NCBI GenBank assembly: GCA_041389495.1
Contig: JAWKRT010000001.1
Coordinates: 1,674,001 to 1,738,000 of the forward strand
Direction of reading: 5' to 3'
DNA from: Myxococcota bacterium
GTDB taxonomy: Bacteria; Myxococcota_A; UBA9160; UBA4427
Length of the DNA: 64,000 nucleotides
The notes under the pieces are model-generated. The model was not told where the DNA came from. It saw nothing but the letters and a program-made list of their open reading frames with translations, and did not search any database. The number at the start of each line of letters is the position of its first letter. Positions within the stretch are counted from its first letter, which is position 1. Below are positions 16,578 through 25,026 of this stretch, in pieces. The translations under genes were made by a program, and so were the position numbers.

Positions 16578-17909
16578 GTGATCGTCGAGTGTCGAAGCTG
16601 CCAGACGCGATTCCAGCTGGACGAGTCGCGGATCCCGCTCTCCGGGATCCGCGTGCGATGCTCGAAGTGCAAGGAGGCGTTCTTCCTCGAGCATCCGTCG
16701 GCGTCCGAGCAGGAGGCGCTCGAGGACGTCGCGACGCGCGCCGCGGCCGGCGGGCGCCCTCCCGATTCCACCCAGGATCTCGTCGACGCGAGGCCCGCCG
16801 CGAGCGGTCTCGACGACGACGAGGAGGACTGGGAGTTCAATCACGACCTTCCGCCCGAGCCCGCGCGCGCCGCGGGCAGCGCGGCCGGCGCGGCCGGAGC
16901 CGCGCCGGTGGCGACGCCCGCCGTCGAAGACGACGCGAGCTTTGGGAGCATCGACGACCTCGGCGACCTCGGCGGCGACGACGACCTCGGCGATCTCTCC
17001 GACGACGACTTCGGCGCGCTCGCCGCCGCGGCTTCGCAGACCGCATCCGCCCCCGCCGCAGTCGCACCGCCCGCACCGGCGCGTGGCACCGCGGCCGAGC
17101 GCATCGACAGCGCGATCGACGCCTTCGCGGCGTCGGGCGCGAGCGAGGCGTCGCGCGGGCTCGACGGGCTCGACGCGCTCGAAGGCGGCGATGCCGCGCC
17201 GGACCTCGGCGAGCCCGAGGACTGGGACCTGCTCGGCGACGACCTGTCCGCGCCCGAGGCGCCCGTGGCGTTCTCCGCCGCTCCCACCGCGAGCGCGCCG
17301 CCCGCGCACATGCGCCCGGCCGTCGCCGCGCCGCGCGGGCCGGTCGGCGTCGACGCGTTCGACGTCGCGCCGCTGGCCGTGCCGGGCTGGCTGCAGCGCG
17401 CGGGCGCGGCGCTCGGCGCGTGCGTCGCGATCGCGCTCTTCGGAGCCGCGCTCGCGCGCGGGCTCGCGCCGGCGGCGGCGTCGGGCGATGCGGCGGGCGC
17501 GTTCGAGGTCGGGCCGCTGCGCGCGCGCTCGCTCGGCTCCGTGTTCATTCCGGTGCGCGGCGGCCGCACGCTGCTCGCCGTGACCGGCGAGCTCCACAAC
17601 CCGACCTCGGCGCCCGTGCGGCCCGAGTCGCCGGTGTGGGTCGAGCTGCTCGATGCCGACGGCGTGGCGCTCGATCTGCCCGCCGCGCGCGCCGGCAGCG
17701 TGCTCGACCCGGAGATGCTGCGCGACCTCGGCCCCGACGAGCGCGCCCAGCTCCAGCAGGGCGCGTTCGCCGCATTCGCCGCGGGCGCCGTGCCCGCGGG
17801 CCGGCACGTCGCGTTCGCCGCGTACTTCGAGGATGCGCCGCCGGGCGCGCGCCGCGTCGCCGTCGGCGCGCGCGATCGCGCGGCTACGAGTCCTTCCGAC
17901 CTTCCGTGA
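16578..17909 (+). CDS. MJ0042-type zinc-ribbon protein with a membrane segment (DUF3426-like)
   Basis: Protein of 443 residues starting at GTG 16578, with AAGGGG upstream. Residues 1-40 form a zinc ribbon with two CxxC knuckles (CRSCQTRF and CSKCKEAFF), the MJ0042 family finger. A long acidic, Ala/Asp-rich linker follows, then one hydrophobic helix (about 270-295), then a C-terminal extracytoplasmic domain with GELHNPTSAPV and AAYFEDAPPGARRV. This is like the DUF3426 proteins of proteobacteria and deltaproteobacteria. The function of this family is unknown. The 3' end overlaps the 3' end of tatA by 26 bases on the other strand. Confidence 0.8.
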   Translation: MIVECRSCQTRFQLDESRIPLSGIRVRCSKCKEAFFLEHPSASEQEALEDVATRAAAGGRPPDSTQDLVDARPAASGLDDDEEDWEFNHDLPPEPARAAGSAAGAAGAAPVATPAVEDDASFGSIDDLGDLGGDDDLGDLSDDDFGALAAAASQTASAPAAVAPPAPARGTAAERIDSAIDAFAASGASEASRGLDGLDALEGGDAAPDLGEPEDWDLLGDDLSAPEAPVAFSAAPTASAPPAHMRPAVAAPRGPVGVDAFDVAPLAVPGWLQRAGAALGACVAIALFGAALARGLAPAAASGDAAGAFEVGPLRARSLGSVFIPVRGGRTLLAVTGELHNPTSAPVRPESPVWVELLDADGVALDLPAARAGSVLDPEMLRDLGPDERAQLQQGAFAAFAAGAVPAGRHVAFAAYFEDAPPGARRVAVGARDRAATSPSDLP

Positions 17910-18102
17910 CGCGCTCGGAGCGACGTTCGTCGCCGTCGCCGGGCGTCACGTCGATCTCCTTCTTCTCGTCCTTGATGCCCGACTTGAAGTTGCGGATGGC
18001 CTCGCCGATGCCGCTCCCGATCTCGGGGAGGCGGCGCGCGCCGAACAGCAGCACGCAGATCGCCAGGATCACGACCAGCTCCATCGGACCGAGGCCGAAC
18101 AT
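17884..18102 (-). CDS. tatA: TatA/E, Sec-independent protein translocase subunit
   Basis: Small membrane protein of 72 residues. One N-terminal hydrophobic helix starts MFGLGPMELVVILAICVLLFG and is followed by the hinge and amphipathic helix RRLPEIGSGIGEAIRNFKSGI. The FG..R.P pattern is diagnostic of TatA/E. TatA polymerises around TatBC to move folded proteins with twin-arginine signals; one such substrate is encoded at 35765-37063. No tatB or tatC lies next to it. Confidence 0.95.
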   Translation of the reverse strand: MFGLGPMELVVILAICVLLFGARRLPEIGSGIGEAIRNFKSGIKDEKKEIDVTPGDGDERRSERVTEGRKDS

Positions 18103-18269
18103 GGCGACTCCCCTCGTGCGTGGATGGGCCCGAACGCTCGACGCGGTGCGCGCAGGCGCGGACGCGTCGACGGAGGGCGACGGGGCGGAAGGGCGCAGAG
18201 AGTGACGCCGGCCCGGAGTGCGGTCAAGCGCGCGGGCAGGGCCGCCGCGCGGCTAGGATCCCGCCCGCC

Positions 18270-19613
18270 ATGATCTTCAAGGCCTACGACATCCGCGGAA
18301 TCGTTCCCGACCAGCTCGATCCGAAGCTCGCCTATGCGATCGGCCGCGCCACGGCGCGTCACTTCGAGGCCGACACGCTCGCCGTCGGGCGCGATGCGCG
18401 CCCGCACTCGCCCGACCTCTGCGAGGCGCTGATCGAGGGCATCCGCGACGAGGGCACGCACGTCGTCGACCTCGGACTCGTGTCGACACCGATGCTCTAC
18501 TTCGCGGTCGACCACCTCGAGACCGACGGCGGCGTGATGGTCACCGCGTCGCACAACCCGAGCCAGTACAACGGCTTCAAGCTGTGCCGCGAGCACGCCA
18601 TTCCGGTCGGCGAGGCGAGCGGGCTGCGCGAGATCGAGAAGCTCGTGCCCGCGCGCGCGAGCGCGCAGGCGGTCACACCGCGCGGCGAGCTGCGCGTCGA
18701 GGCCGTGCTCGACGAGTACGTCGAGCACGTGCTGTCGGTGGGGAAGGGGCGCCCGTCGCTCACCGTCGCGATCGACTGCGGCAACGGCATGGCCGGACGC
18801 GCGCTCGGGCCGCTGCTCGATCGGCTCGGCCTGCGCACGGAGCTCCTCTACGTCGAGCCCGACGGCACCTTCCCGAACCACGAGGCCGACCCGCTCAAGC
18901 TCGAGAACCTCGAGGACCTGATCGCCGCAGTGACGCGCGTCGGCGCCGACTTCGGCGTCGCGTTCGACGGCGACGGCGATCGCGCCGTCTTCGTCGACGA
19001 CGCGGGCGAGCCCGTCTCGTCCGACCTCGTGACCGCGCTGCTCGCGCGCTACCAGCTGCAGCGCGTGCCGGGTGGCCGCGTGCTCTACGACCTGCGCTCG
19101 AGCAAGGCGGTCCGCGAGGAGATCGTCGCGGCGGGCGGCACGGCCGAGATGTGCCGCGTCGGCCACTCGTTCGTGAAGGCGCAGATGCGCGAGACGGGCG
19201 CCGTCTTCGCGGGCGAGCTCTCCGGACACTTCTACTTCCGCTTCTCGCCGACGCTCGTCGCGGACGACGGCACGGCCGCGTTCGTCGCGATGCTCGACGT
19301 GCTCGCCGACCGCAAGGAGCCGCTGTCGAAGATCGTCGCGCCGCTGCGGCGCTACTCGGCGAGTGGCGAGATCAACCGGCGCGTGCGCGACACGGACGCC
19401 GTGATCGGCGCGGTCGCGGCCGAGCACACCGGTGCGGACGAGGTCTCGCGGCTCGACGGCCTGCTCGTCCGCTACGCGGACTGGTGGTTCAACCTGCGGC
19501 CGTCGAACACCGAGCCCGTGCTGCGCCTGAACCTCGAGGCCGACACGCGCGAGAAGATGGAGCTCGAGCGCGACCGCATGCTCGCGCGCATCGAGGAGCT
19601 CGGCGCGGCCTAG
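18270..19613 (+). CDS. Phosphomannomutase/phosphoglucomutase (alpha-D-phosphohexomutase)
   Basis: Cytosolic enzyme of 447 residues that interconverts hexose 1- and 6-phosphates for nucleotide-sugar synthesis. All four motifs are present: the phosphoserine loop TASHNPSQYNGFK, the metal loop DGDGDR, the sugar-recognition loop GELSGH and the phosphate-binding RPSNTEP. The N-terminus IFKAYDIRGI is typical of AlgC/ManB-like enzymes acting on mannose and glucose phosphates. The true start is ATG 18270, directly before this motif. It diverges from tatA and converges on the DsbA-like gene. Confidence 0.95.
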   Translation: MIFKAYDIRGIVPDQLDPKLAYAIGRATARHFEADTLAVGRDARPHSPDLCEALIEGIRDEGTHVVDLGLVSTPMLYFAVDHLETDGGVMVTASHNPSQYNGFKLCREHAIPVGEASGLREIEKLVPARASAQAVTPRGELRVEAVLDEYVEHVLSVGKGRPSLTVAIDCGNGMAGRALGPLLDRLGLRTELLYVEPDGTFPNHEADPLKLENLEDLIAAVTRVGADFGVAFDGDGDRAVFVDDAGEPVSSDLVTALLARYQLQRVPGGRVLYDLRSSKAVREEIVAAGGTAEMCRVGHSFVKAQMRETGAVFAGELSGHFYFRFSPTLVADDGTAAFVAMLDVLADRKEPLSKIVAPLRRYSASGEINRRVRDTDAVIGAVAAEHTGADEVSRLDGLLVRYADWWFNLRPSNTEPVLRLNLEADTREKMELERDRMLARIEELGAA

Positions 19614-19640
19614 CGTCCGCGCCGGGCTCCGCGCCCGCCG

Positions 19641-20660
19641 TCAGGCGCCGCCCGCGCCGCCGACGCGCGCGAGCTCCGCCTCGACGATCTCGACGAAGTC
19701 CTCGAGCGGGCGCGCGCCCGAGAGCAGGATGCCGTTCACGAAGAACGCGGGCGTTCCGGACGCGCCCGCCGCGACGCCGGCCTCGGCGTCGCGGGTCACG
19801 ACCGCGGCCGCCTCGGGGCTCGCCGTGCAGGCGTCGAAGGCCGCGCCGTCGAGGCCGAGCTCGCCCGCGAAGCGGTCGAACGCCTCGGCGCCGAGCTCGC
19901 GCTGGTTGGCGAAGAGCTTCTCGTGGAACTCCCAGAACTTCCCCTGCTCGCCGGCGCACGTCGCCGCGATCGCCGCGGCGCGCGCCTCGGGGTGGATCGA
20001 GTCGAGCGGGAAGTGGCGGTAGACGAGGCGGACCTGCGTCGGATAGCGCTCGAGCAGCTGGTCGACGGTGGGCTCGGCGCGGCTGCAGAACGGGCACTGG
20101 TAGTCGCTGAACTCGACGATCGTGACGGGCGCGTCGGCGGGGCCGCGCGCCTGTCCGATGGCCTCGACCTCGATGCGCGGCGGCTCGAGCTTCATCGTGA
20201 CGTTGGCCGCGGCGATCAGCGCCTCGACGGCCTCGGCGCGCTTTCCCTGCTCGAGGTAGGCGCGGATGCGCGGCCCGACGTTCTCGAGCGTCTCGCCCGG
20301 GCGCATGCGCTCCTTGTTCTCCTCGAAGAACGCCGCGACCTCCGCGTCGTCGACCGCGCCGAGCGATGCGACCTCGCTCTCGAGCAGCTCTTCCTTCGTG
20401 ACGCCGCGCTTCTTCGCCTCGGTCTCGACGACGAGGTCGCGCACCCACTCGTCGAGCGCCTCGGAGCGCGCGTCGAAGAGCTGTGCGGCGATGCGCTCGT
20501 CGAGCTCGGCGAGCGTCACCTCGCGCTCGTTCACGACCGCGACGACCGGGCTCGCCGCCTCGGCGCACGAGGCCGTATCGCCGGTCGACGAGCACGCGGG
20601 AGCGTGCGCCAGGAGGAGCGCCGCGAGCGCGGCGTGCGAGACGAGGCGGAATGCGGACAT
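19641..20660 (-). CDS. DsbA-family thioredoxin-fold lipoprotein with a SurA-like N-terminal region
   Basis: Exported protein of 339 residues. A lipoprotein signal ends with the lipobox AHAPAC (Cys23), so it should be anchored in a membrane facing the periplasm. Residues 35-150 resemble the SurA/peptidyl-prolyl isomerase N-terminal chaperone region (VAVVNEREVTLAELDERI, FFEENKERM). The C-terminal domain is a DsbA/thioredoxin fold starting APVTIVEFSDYQCPFC, with the redox pair Cys189-Cys192, and has the cis-proline segment GASGTPAFFVNG. It probably catalyses or rescues disulfides in exported proteins. The ATG at 20660 is chosen because it gives the signal peptide. Confidence 0.9.
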   Translation of the reverse strand: MSAFRLVSHAALAALLLAHAPACSSTGDTASCAEAASPVVAVVNEREVTLAELDERIAAQLFDARSEALDEWVRDLVVETEAKKRGVTKEELLESEVASLGAVDDAEVAAFFEENKERMRPGETLENVGPRIRAYLEQGKRAEAVEALIAAANVTMKLEPPRIEVEAIGQARGPADAPVTIVEFSDYQCPFCSRAEPTVDQLLERYPTQVRLVYRHFPLDSIHPEARAAAIAATCAGEQGKFWEFHEKLFANQRELGAEAFDRFAGELGLDGAAFDACTASPEAAAVVTRDAEAGVAAGASGTPAFFVNGILLSGARPLEDFVEIVEAELARVGGAGGA

Positions 20661-20865
20661 GCAGGCTCCCTGGGGCGATCGCGGCGCGCGGGCCGCGCGC
20701 GATCGCGGCGTGGTGGCGGACGTCGGGCTTCCTTCGAGGGCTCGCGGGAGGCCGCGGAGTGCGGCGACGCGTGCGAGCGGCTGCGAGACGCTTCCCGTCG
20801 GCGCGCCTTCGCATGTGCGCTGCGGCCGGCGGGAGGCGGACGATCGGCGGCTAGTATTGCGCACC

Positions 20866-21723
20866 ATGGGCGGCGCGGGCGCGGCCGATCGCGAATCGAC
20901 GGGCGCGATCGCGCGCTTCCGGGCCGGAGCGGCGCTCGTGCCCCGCGCACTCCGCCTGCTGCGCGCGCGCTCGGAGCTGTGGGCGCCGGCCGCCGTTCCC
21001 GCGCTCGTGACCGCGGTGCTCGTAGCGTTCGCGATCGCAGTCGTCGCCGCGAACGCGGGCGGCTGGTCGGCGGCCGTCGCGCGCGCGCTCCCGAGCCCGG
21101 TCGCGGAGTCGGCCTGGCAGTGGCTGTGGGTCGGCCCCGTCGTCGCCGGCCTCTGGCTGGCTCGGCAGCTGCTCGTCGCGGTGCTCGCCGCGGCGGCGCT
21201 CGTCGCCGCGATGCTCGCCGCCGCGCTGCTCACGTCGCCGGTCCTCGACGTGCTCTCGCAGCGCGTCGAGCGGGCGCTCACGGGCGCCGCCGCGGGCGAC
21301 GACGAGGCCTTCGACGCCGGCCGGCTCGCGCGCGACGCGCTCCGCTCGCTCGGCCACGAGGCGCGCAGGCTCGCGTTCTTCGCGGCGGTCTGGCTCGCGA
21401 TCACCGCGGGCGGGTTCGTCGTGCCGTTCGGCCCCGCGCTCGCGCCGATCGCGCTCGCGGCGTTCGCGGTCGCCTACCTCCCGCTCGAGTACGCGGGCTT
21501 CGCGCTCGACCGCCGGCGCGTCGCCTTCGGCGCGCGCCGCGCGTGGCTGCGCGCCGAGCGCGCACGCACGCTCGGCTTCGGTGCCGCGGCGTTCGCGATC
21601 GGCGCCGTACCCGGGCTCAACTTCGCGCTGCTGCCGGTGCTCGTCGCCGCGGGGACGCTGCTCGTCGTCGAGCGGCCTCCGCTCGCCGCGCCACCGTCGC
21701 CGCGCGCCGTCGCTCGCGACTAA
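20866..21723 (+). CDS. CysZ/EI24-like integral membrane protein
   Basis: Membrane protein of 285 residues with four to six long hydrophobic stretches. The overall pattern is that of the EI24/CysZ family: an N-terminal FRAGAALVPRALRLL, then paired helices, LTSPVLDVLSQRVE after the second helix, and PLEYAGFALDRRRVAF near the third. Characterised CysZ proteins conduct sulfate, but for distant homologues like this one the substrate is uncertain. Its stop codon shares the tetramer CTAA with the convergent hydrolase gene. Confidence 0.75.
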   Translation: MGGAGAADRESTGAIARFRAGAALVPRALRLLRARSELWAPAAVPALVTAVLVAFAIAVVAANAGGWSAAVARALPSPVAESAWQWLWVGPVVAGLWLARQLLVAVLAAAALVAAMLAAALLTSPVLDVLSQRVERALTGAAAGDDEAFDAGRLARDALRSLGHEARRLAFFAAVWLAITAGGFVVPFGPALAPIALAAFAVAYLPLEYAGFALDRRRVAFGARRAWLRAERARTLGFGAAAFAIGAVPGLNFALLPVLVAAGTLLVVERPPLAAPPSPRAVARD

Positions 21724-22544
21724 CGAGCTTCCGCGCCGTCGAGGCCGACGTGCGCGCGGACGAACTGCCAGATGCGCTTCAGCGCGGCGCCGGGCAGGTC
21801 GGCGTGGCCGCTCGCGAACCAGGCGACGTCCGCCGGCCCGCGCGCGGCGGCGTGGAGTCGCAGCGCGGCTTCGCGCGGGATCGTCTCGTCGCGCTCCGCG
21901 TTCACGAACAGGAGCGGGCGCGGGGCGATCCGCTCGACCCACGCGGAGAGCGCGAGTGCCGCGCCGTCGGGCGGCGTGCCCGCGACCGCGATCGCCGCCG
22001 CGCGCGGGCGCGGGTCGGCGCCGCAGAGCGCGCAGCCGAGCAGGCCGCCGAGGCTGAACCCCACGTACGCGACGCGTGTCGCGTCGACCTGCGGAAGCTG
22101 CGCGAGCGCGTCGAGCAGGCGGCGCAGGTCGAGCACTGCCTGGCGGGCGAGCTCGGTCCACAGGATCTGCTCGACGCCGTCGAGCGGCTCGCCCCGGAGC
22201 GCGCGCGGGGCGCTCGCGGCGAGGCGCTCGCCCATCTTCGCGTTCGCGCGCGCGCCGTGGAGCGGGAGGTCGAGCGTGGCGACGGCGGCTCCCTCGCTCA
22301 CCCAGCGCCGGGCCATCTGCATGTACGCCGCGTCGCGCGAGCCGCCGAGCCCGTGGACGAGGAGCACGACCGGCGGAGGCGCGTCGCCCGTCGGTGGGAG
22401 CGCGACGCGGGCGGGGACGCGGTCGCCGCGCGACGAGAGCTCGAGCTCGAGGCGCGGGCCTTCGCCGTCGCCGGCGGGCAGGGTGGCGACGCGCAGCGCG
22501 AGCGGCTCGTCGGGGTCGGGGCGGAGCGTGGCGTCGTCGAGCAT
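21720..22544 (-). CDS. Alpha/beta hydrolase, dienelactone hydrolase-like
   Basis: Probable cytosolic serine hydrolase of 274 residues. The oxyanion region VVLLVHGLGGSRD, nucleophile elbow GFSLGG, acidic residue in NAERDETIP and catalytic His in SGHADLPG are all visible in order. The substrate cannot be told. The ATG at 22544 leaves about 50 residues before the fold begins. It converges on the CysZ-like gene and overlaps its stop by four bases. Confidence 0.85.
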   Translation of the reverse strand: MLDDATLRPDPDEPLALRVATLPAGDGEGPRLELELSSRGDRVPARVALPPTGDAPPPVVLLVHGLGGSRDAAYMQMARRWVSEGAAVATLDLPLHGARANAKMGERLAASAPRALRGEPLDGVEQILWTELARQAVLDLRRLLDALAQLPQVDATRVAYVGFSLGGLLGCALCGADPRPRAAAIAVAGTPPDGAALALSAWVERIAPRPLLFVNAERDETIPREAALRLHAAARGPADVAWFASGHADLPGAALKRIWQFVRAHVGLDGAEAR

Positions 22545-22655
22545 GGGCGGCGGAGTCTAGGGCCCGCGGCGCCGATCGCCGCCCGCGCGCGCGGCGCCGT
22601 CGCGAGGCGAGGGCCCGCGCGCGGCGGTCGCCGGCGCTTCGCCGGCCGCGCGGGC

Positions 22656-23234
22656 TCAGGGCGCGAGCAGGAGCTTGCGCGTGCGGTAGAGATGCGACTT
22701 CACCGAGTCCTCGCTCTTGCCGAGCGCGAGCGCGATCTCCGCGATCGATCGCTCCTCGAGGTGGTGGAGCCGGAAGACTTCGCGCTGCTCGTCGGACAGC
22801 TTCTCGGCGAGCGCGCTCGCGAGCGCGTCGGCGCGCTCGCGGCAGTCGTACATCTCGTCGGGCGACGGCAGCGACGAGGGGGCGGCCGGGTGCGGCGCCG
22901 ACGAGGCGATGTCCTCGTCCTCGATCGACACGACCGGGTGCTGCCGGCGCTTGTAGCGGCTCGCGATGGTCCGCCGCGTCAGCCCGAAGACCCAGGCCAC
23001 GAAGGGCGCGTCGCCGCGGTAGCTCTGGATCGACGAGAAGACGTTGATGAAGACCTCCTGGACGGTCTCCTCGGCGTCGGCGCGGTTGTCGACCCGCCGG
23101 CCGACGAAGAGCGCGATGCGCTTGAAATAGCGCTCGTAGAGGGCCTCGAAGGCCGCCTCGTCCCCGCGGCGCATGCGCTCGACGAGCAGCTCGTCGTCGA
23201 GGGCGCCGATGTCGCGGATCTGCGGGGCTGCCAT
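22656..23234 (-). CDS. ECF-type RNA polymerase sigma factor
   Basis: Sigma-70 family group 4 factor of 192 residues. The sigma-2 region includes DEAAFEALYERYFKRIALFV and DAEETVQEVFINVF. A short Ser/Pro-rich linker precedes sigma-4, LSDEQREVFRLHHLEERSIAEIALALGKSEDSVKSHLYR, shown here as its helix-turn-helix. I chose the ATG at 23234, with AAGGAG 11 bases upstream; a start at 23282 would add 16 residues. No anti-sigma factor is adjacent, so its signal is unknown. Confidence 0.92.
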   Translation of the reverse strand: MAAPQIRDIGALDDELLVERMRRGDEAAFEALYERYFKRIALFVGRRVDNRADAEETVQEVFINVFSSIQSYRGDAPFVAWVFGLTRRTIASRYKRRQHPVVSIEDEDIASSAPHPAAPSSLPSPDEMYDCRERADALASALAEKLSDEQREVFRLHHLEERSIAEIALALGKSEDSVKSHLYRTRKLLLAP

Positions 23235-23457
23235 GGGGGGCAGGACTCCTTCCCAGAGCCGGATCGCCTGCGGTCGCGTCACTGCCGACCGAGCCGACCC
23301 TTCGCGCGGCCCCGGCGGAGGCCGAGCGAGTGCTCGAAGGGATGAGTGGCGGCGAGGGGTGCCGAGGTGTCAAGAAAAGTCACCGGGTGCCGAAAATCGT
23401 CGCTTGCCCTCGGCTCGATCCCCGGGATCCTGCCCCGCGGGATGCGGGCGCGCAAGC

Positions 23458-24105
23458 TCAGCTCGACGCGGGAAGCGGCGAGGAGGCCGCACCGAGGTCG
23501 GCCTCGGTGAGCCGCGTGCGGAATCGCGAGGCCTCGGCCGGGGAGGCCGGCCCCGCGGCCGCAGCCGGCGGCGGCCGCGGCCCCTCCGCGCGCGCGCGGT
23601 CCGAGCGCGCCGCCGCGGTCGCGGGCGCTTGCGGGGCGAGCGCGTGCGGCTTCACCCCGTCGGCGGGGTGCGGTGCGGTCGGAGCGTCCGCGGCCTCCCC
23701 ACCCGAAGACGCGTCGTCGGCCGCCGCGGGGCCGGGCCGCGCCGGCAGGCAGCGCACGCGCGCGTCTCCGAGCCACAGGGCCGCCGCGAGCGTGTCGGGC
23801 TCGAAGGCGCGCGCGACGAGCACGGCGCGCACGGGGCGCGCGGCGTCGAGGCCGCTCGCGCGGGCGAGCTGCTCCCAGTCCGGGAGGCGCGGCTCGAGCC
23901 ACGCGATCGCCGCGAGCGCGCGCGTCAGCACGGCGCCGTCGTCGGGCGCGTCGCAGAAGAACACGACGTGGACGCCGCCGCCGGGGTCGAGCGCGACGGC
24001 ATCGATGCGGTGGACGGCGCCGAGCACGTCCCACGCGAGCGGTGTGAGCTCCGGCGCGACGGCGGCCAGCTCCGCGCGCAGCGCCTCTCGATCGAAGTCA
24101 CGCAT
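23458..24105 (-). CDS. Uncharacterised protein in the ParA-like cluster
   Basis: I do not recognise this 215-residue protein. Residues 1-125 look folded, with alternating hydrophobic strands and helices (VHVVFFCDAPDDGAVLTRALAAIAWLEPRLPDWEQL, then VRAVLVARAFEPDTLAAALWLG). Residues 126-200 are an Ala/Pro-rich low-complexity tail ending in FRTRLTEADLG. Its start overlaps the stop of the MinD-like gene by eight bases, so the two are probably cotranslated and may work together. Confidence 0.65.
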   Translation of the reverse strand: MRDFDREALRAELAAVAPELTPLAWDVLGAVHRIDAVALDPGGGVHVVFFCDAPDDGAVLTRALAAIAWLEPRLPDWEQLARASGLDAARPVRAVLVARAFEPDTLAAALWLGDARVRCLPARPGPAAADDASSGGEAADAPTAPHPADGVKPHALAPQAPATAAARSDRARAEGPRPPPAAAAGPASPAEASRFRTRLTEADLGAASSPLPASS

Positions 24106-24886
24106 CGGCCGCGCCTCCGATGTCCTCGACGAGCAGCGCGGCCACGTCGGCGAGCGTGCGCGCCGCGGGCGACTGCGGGTGCGCGAGGCCGACGGGCCGC
24201 TGCGAGAGGATCGCCCGGTAGAGGTGGAGGTCGTCGGCGACGAGCCCGTAGCTCGCGATCGGCCGCGGGATCGCCGCGTCGGTCGCGCTCGCGAGCGCGT
24301 CGAAGGCCGTGCGCGCTTCCGCGATGCTGCGCACGCCGTGGATCGTGGCGCCGATGCGCGCGGCGGGCGCGGCGCGCGCGATGTCGAGCACCGCGGCGGC
24401 GGCACGCCGGCGCCCGTCGTCGTCGGCTGCGCACAGGACGAGCCACGTCCCCGGCGCGTCCGGCCCCGCGGCGACCTCGCGCAGCGCGAGCTCGGGAACG
24501 CAGGCGAGCACGCAGCGCGCGCGCCCGCCCGAGCGCTCGGCCGCCTGCGCGAGGGCAGTGCGCGCGATCTCGGCCGCGGGAGCGCGGTCGAGCAGCGCGA
24601 CGCGACAGCCGAGCGGGCCCGGGCCGTCGCCCGGCCACACCGCCTCGCTCGACTCGTCGCGGGCCGCGACGAGCGACGCCTCCGCGCCGGCGCGCGCGAG
24701 CTCGACGCACAGGTTCCAGGCGAAGGCGGCGCGCAGCACGTCGCCGTCGCCGACCGGGATCGCCACGACGGCGCGCCGCTCGCGCGCGTCCGCGCTGCGC
24801 GGGGGAGGGTGCGCCGACGCCTCCTCGCGGCGCGCGGCCGCCTCGGGGATGAAGTAGTGGATCACGTCGCCCAGATCGCGCGGCAC
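24098..24886 (-). CDS. MinD/ParA-like protein with a degenerate nucleotide-binding loop
   Basis: Protein of 262 residues, starting at GTG 24886 with GGGGAG five bases upstream. The layout follows MinD/ParA: VVAIPVGDGDVLRAAFAWNLCVELARAG stands where KGGxGKT and the first helix would be, and a C-terminal run (DDLHLYRAILSQRPVGLAHPQSPAARTLADV) resembles the end of MinD. The P-loop glycines and lysine are absent, so ATP hydrolysis is not expected. It could be a pseudo-ATPase partner of the intact ParA encoded upstream. This relationship is inferred from pattern only, and a structure prediction would test it. Confidence 0.6.
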   Translation of the reverse strand: MPRDLGDVIHYFIPEAAARREEASAHPPPRSADARERRAVVAIPVGDGDVLRAAFAWNLCVELARAGAEASLVAARDESSEAVWPGDGPGPLGCRVALLDRAPAAEIARTALAQAAERSGGRARCVLACVPELALREVAAGPDAPGTWLVLCAADDDGRRRAAAAVLDIARAAPAARIGATIHGVRSIAEARTAFDALASATDAAIPRPIASYGLVADDLHLYRAILSQRPVGLAHPQSPAARTLADVAALLVEDIGGAADA

Positions 24887-24956
24887 CAAGGCTCCCCGTC
24901 GCGCGCGCACTCGCCGGCGCGCGCGCTCCACCGTACGGGCTCGCGCGGTGATTTGC

Positions 24957-25018
24957 GAGGGGACACCCCCTCTGTTCGTGGATCTCGAGAAGCCGCGGAG
25001 CGGCCGCCGCGCGGCGGC
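24957..25018. repeat. Two hairpins in the spacer between ParA-CBM48 and the MinD-like gene
   Basis: A 16-bp perfect palindrome (25003-25018) starts nine bases past the ParA stop on the minus strand. A second inverted repeat (24957-24962 with 24967-24972) follows. Together they could separate parA expression from the downstream genes or protect the mRNA 3' end. No T run follows either, so termination is not certain. Confidence 0.35.
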
Positions 25019-25026
25019 GCGGCCTC

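Noticed and set aside
20675..20710. GC-rich imperfect palindrome between the DsbA-like and CysZ-like genes
   Set aside because: Needs a three-base bulge to pair and consists almost only of G and C; likely chance.
23368..23373. TTGACA on the minus strand upstream of the ECF sigma gene
   Set aside because: No acceptable -10 sequence at 16-18 bases, so a promoter is not supported.
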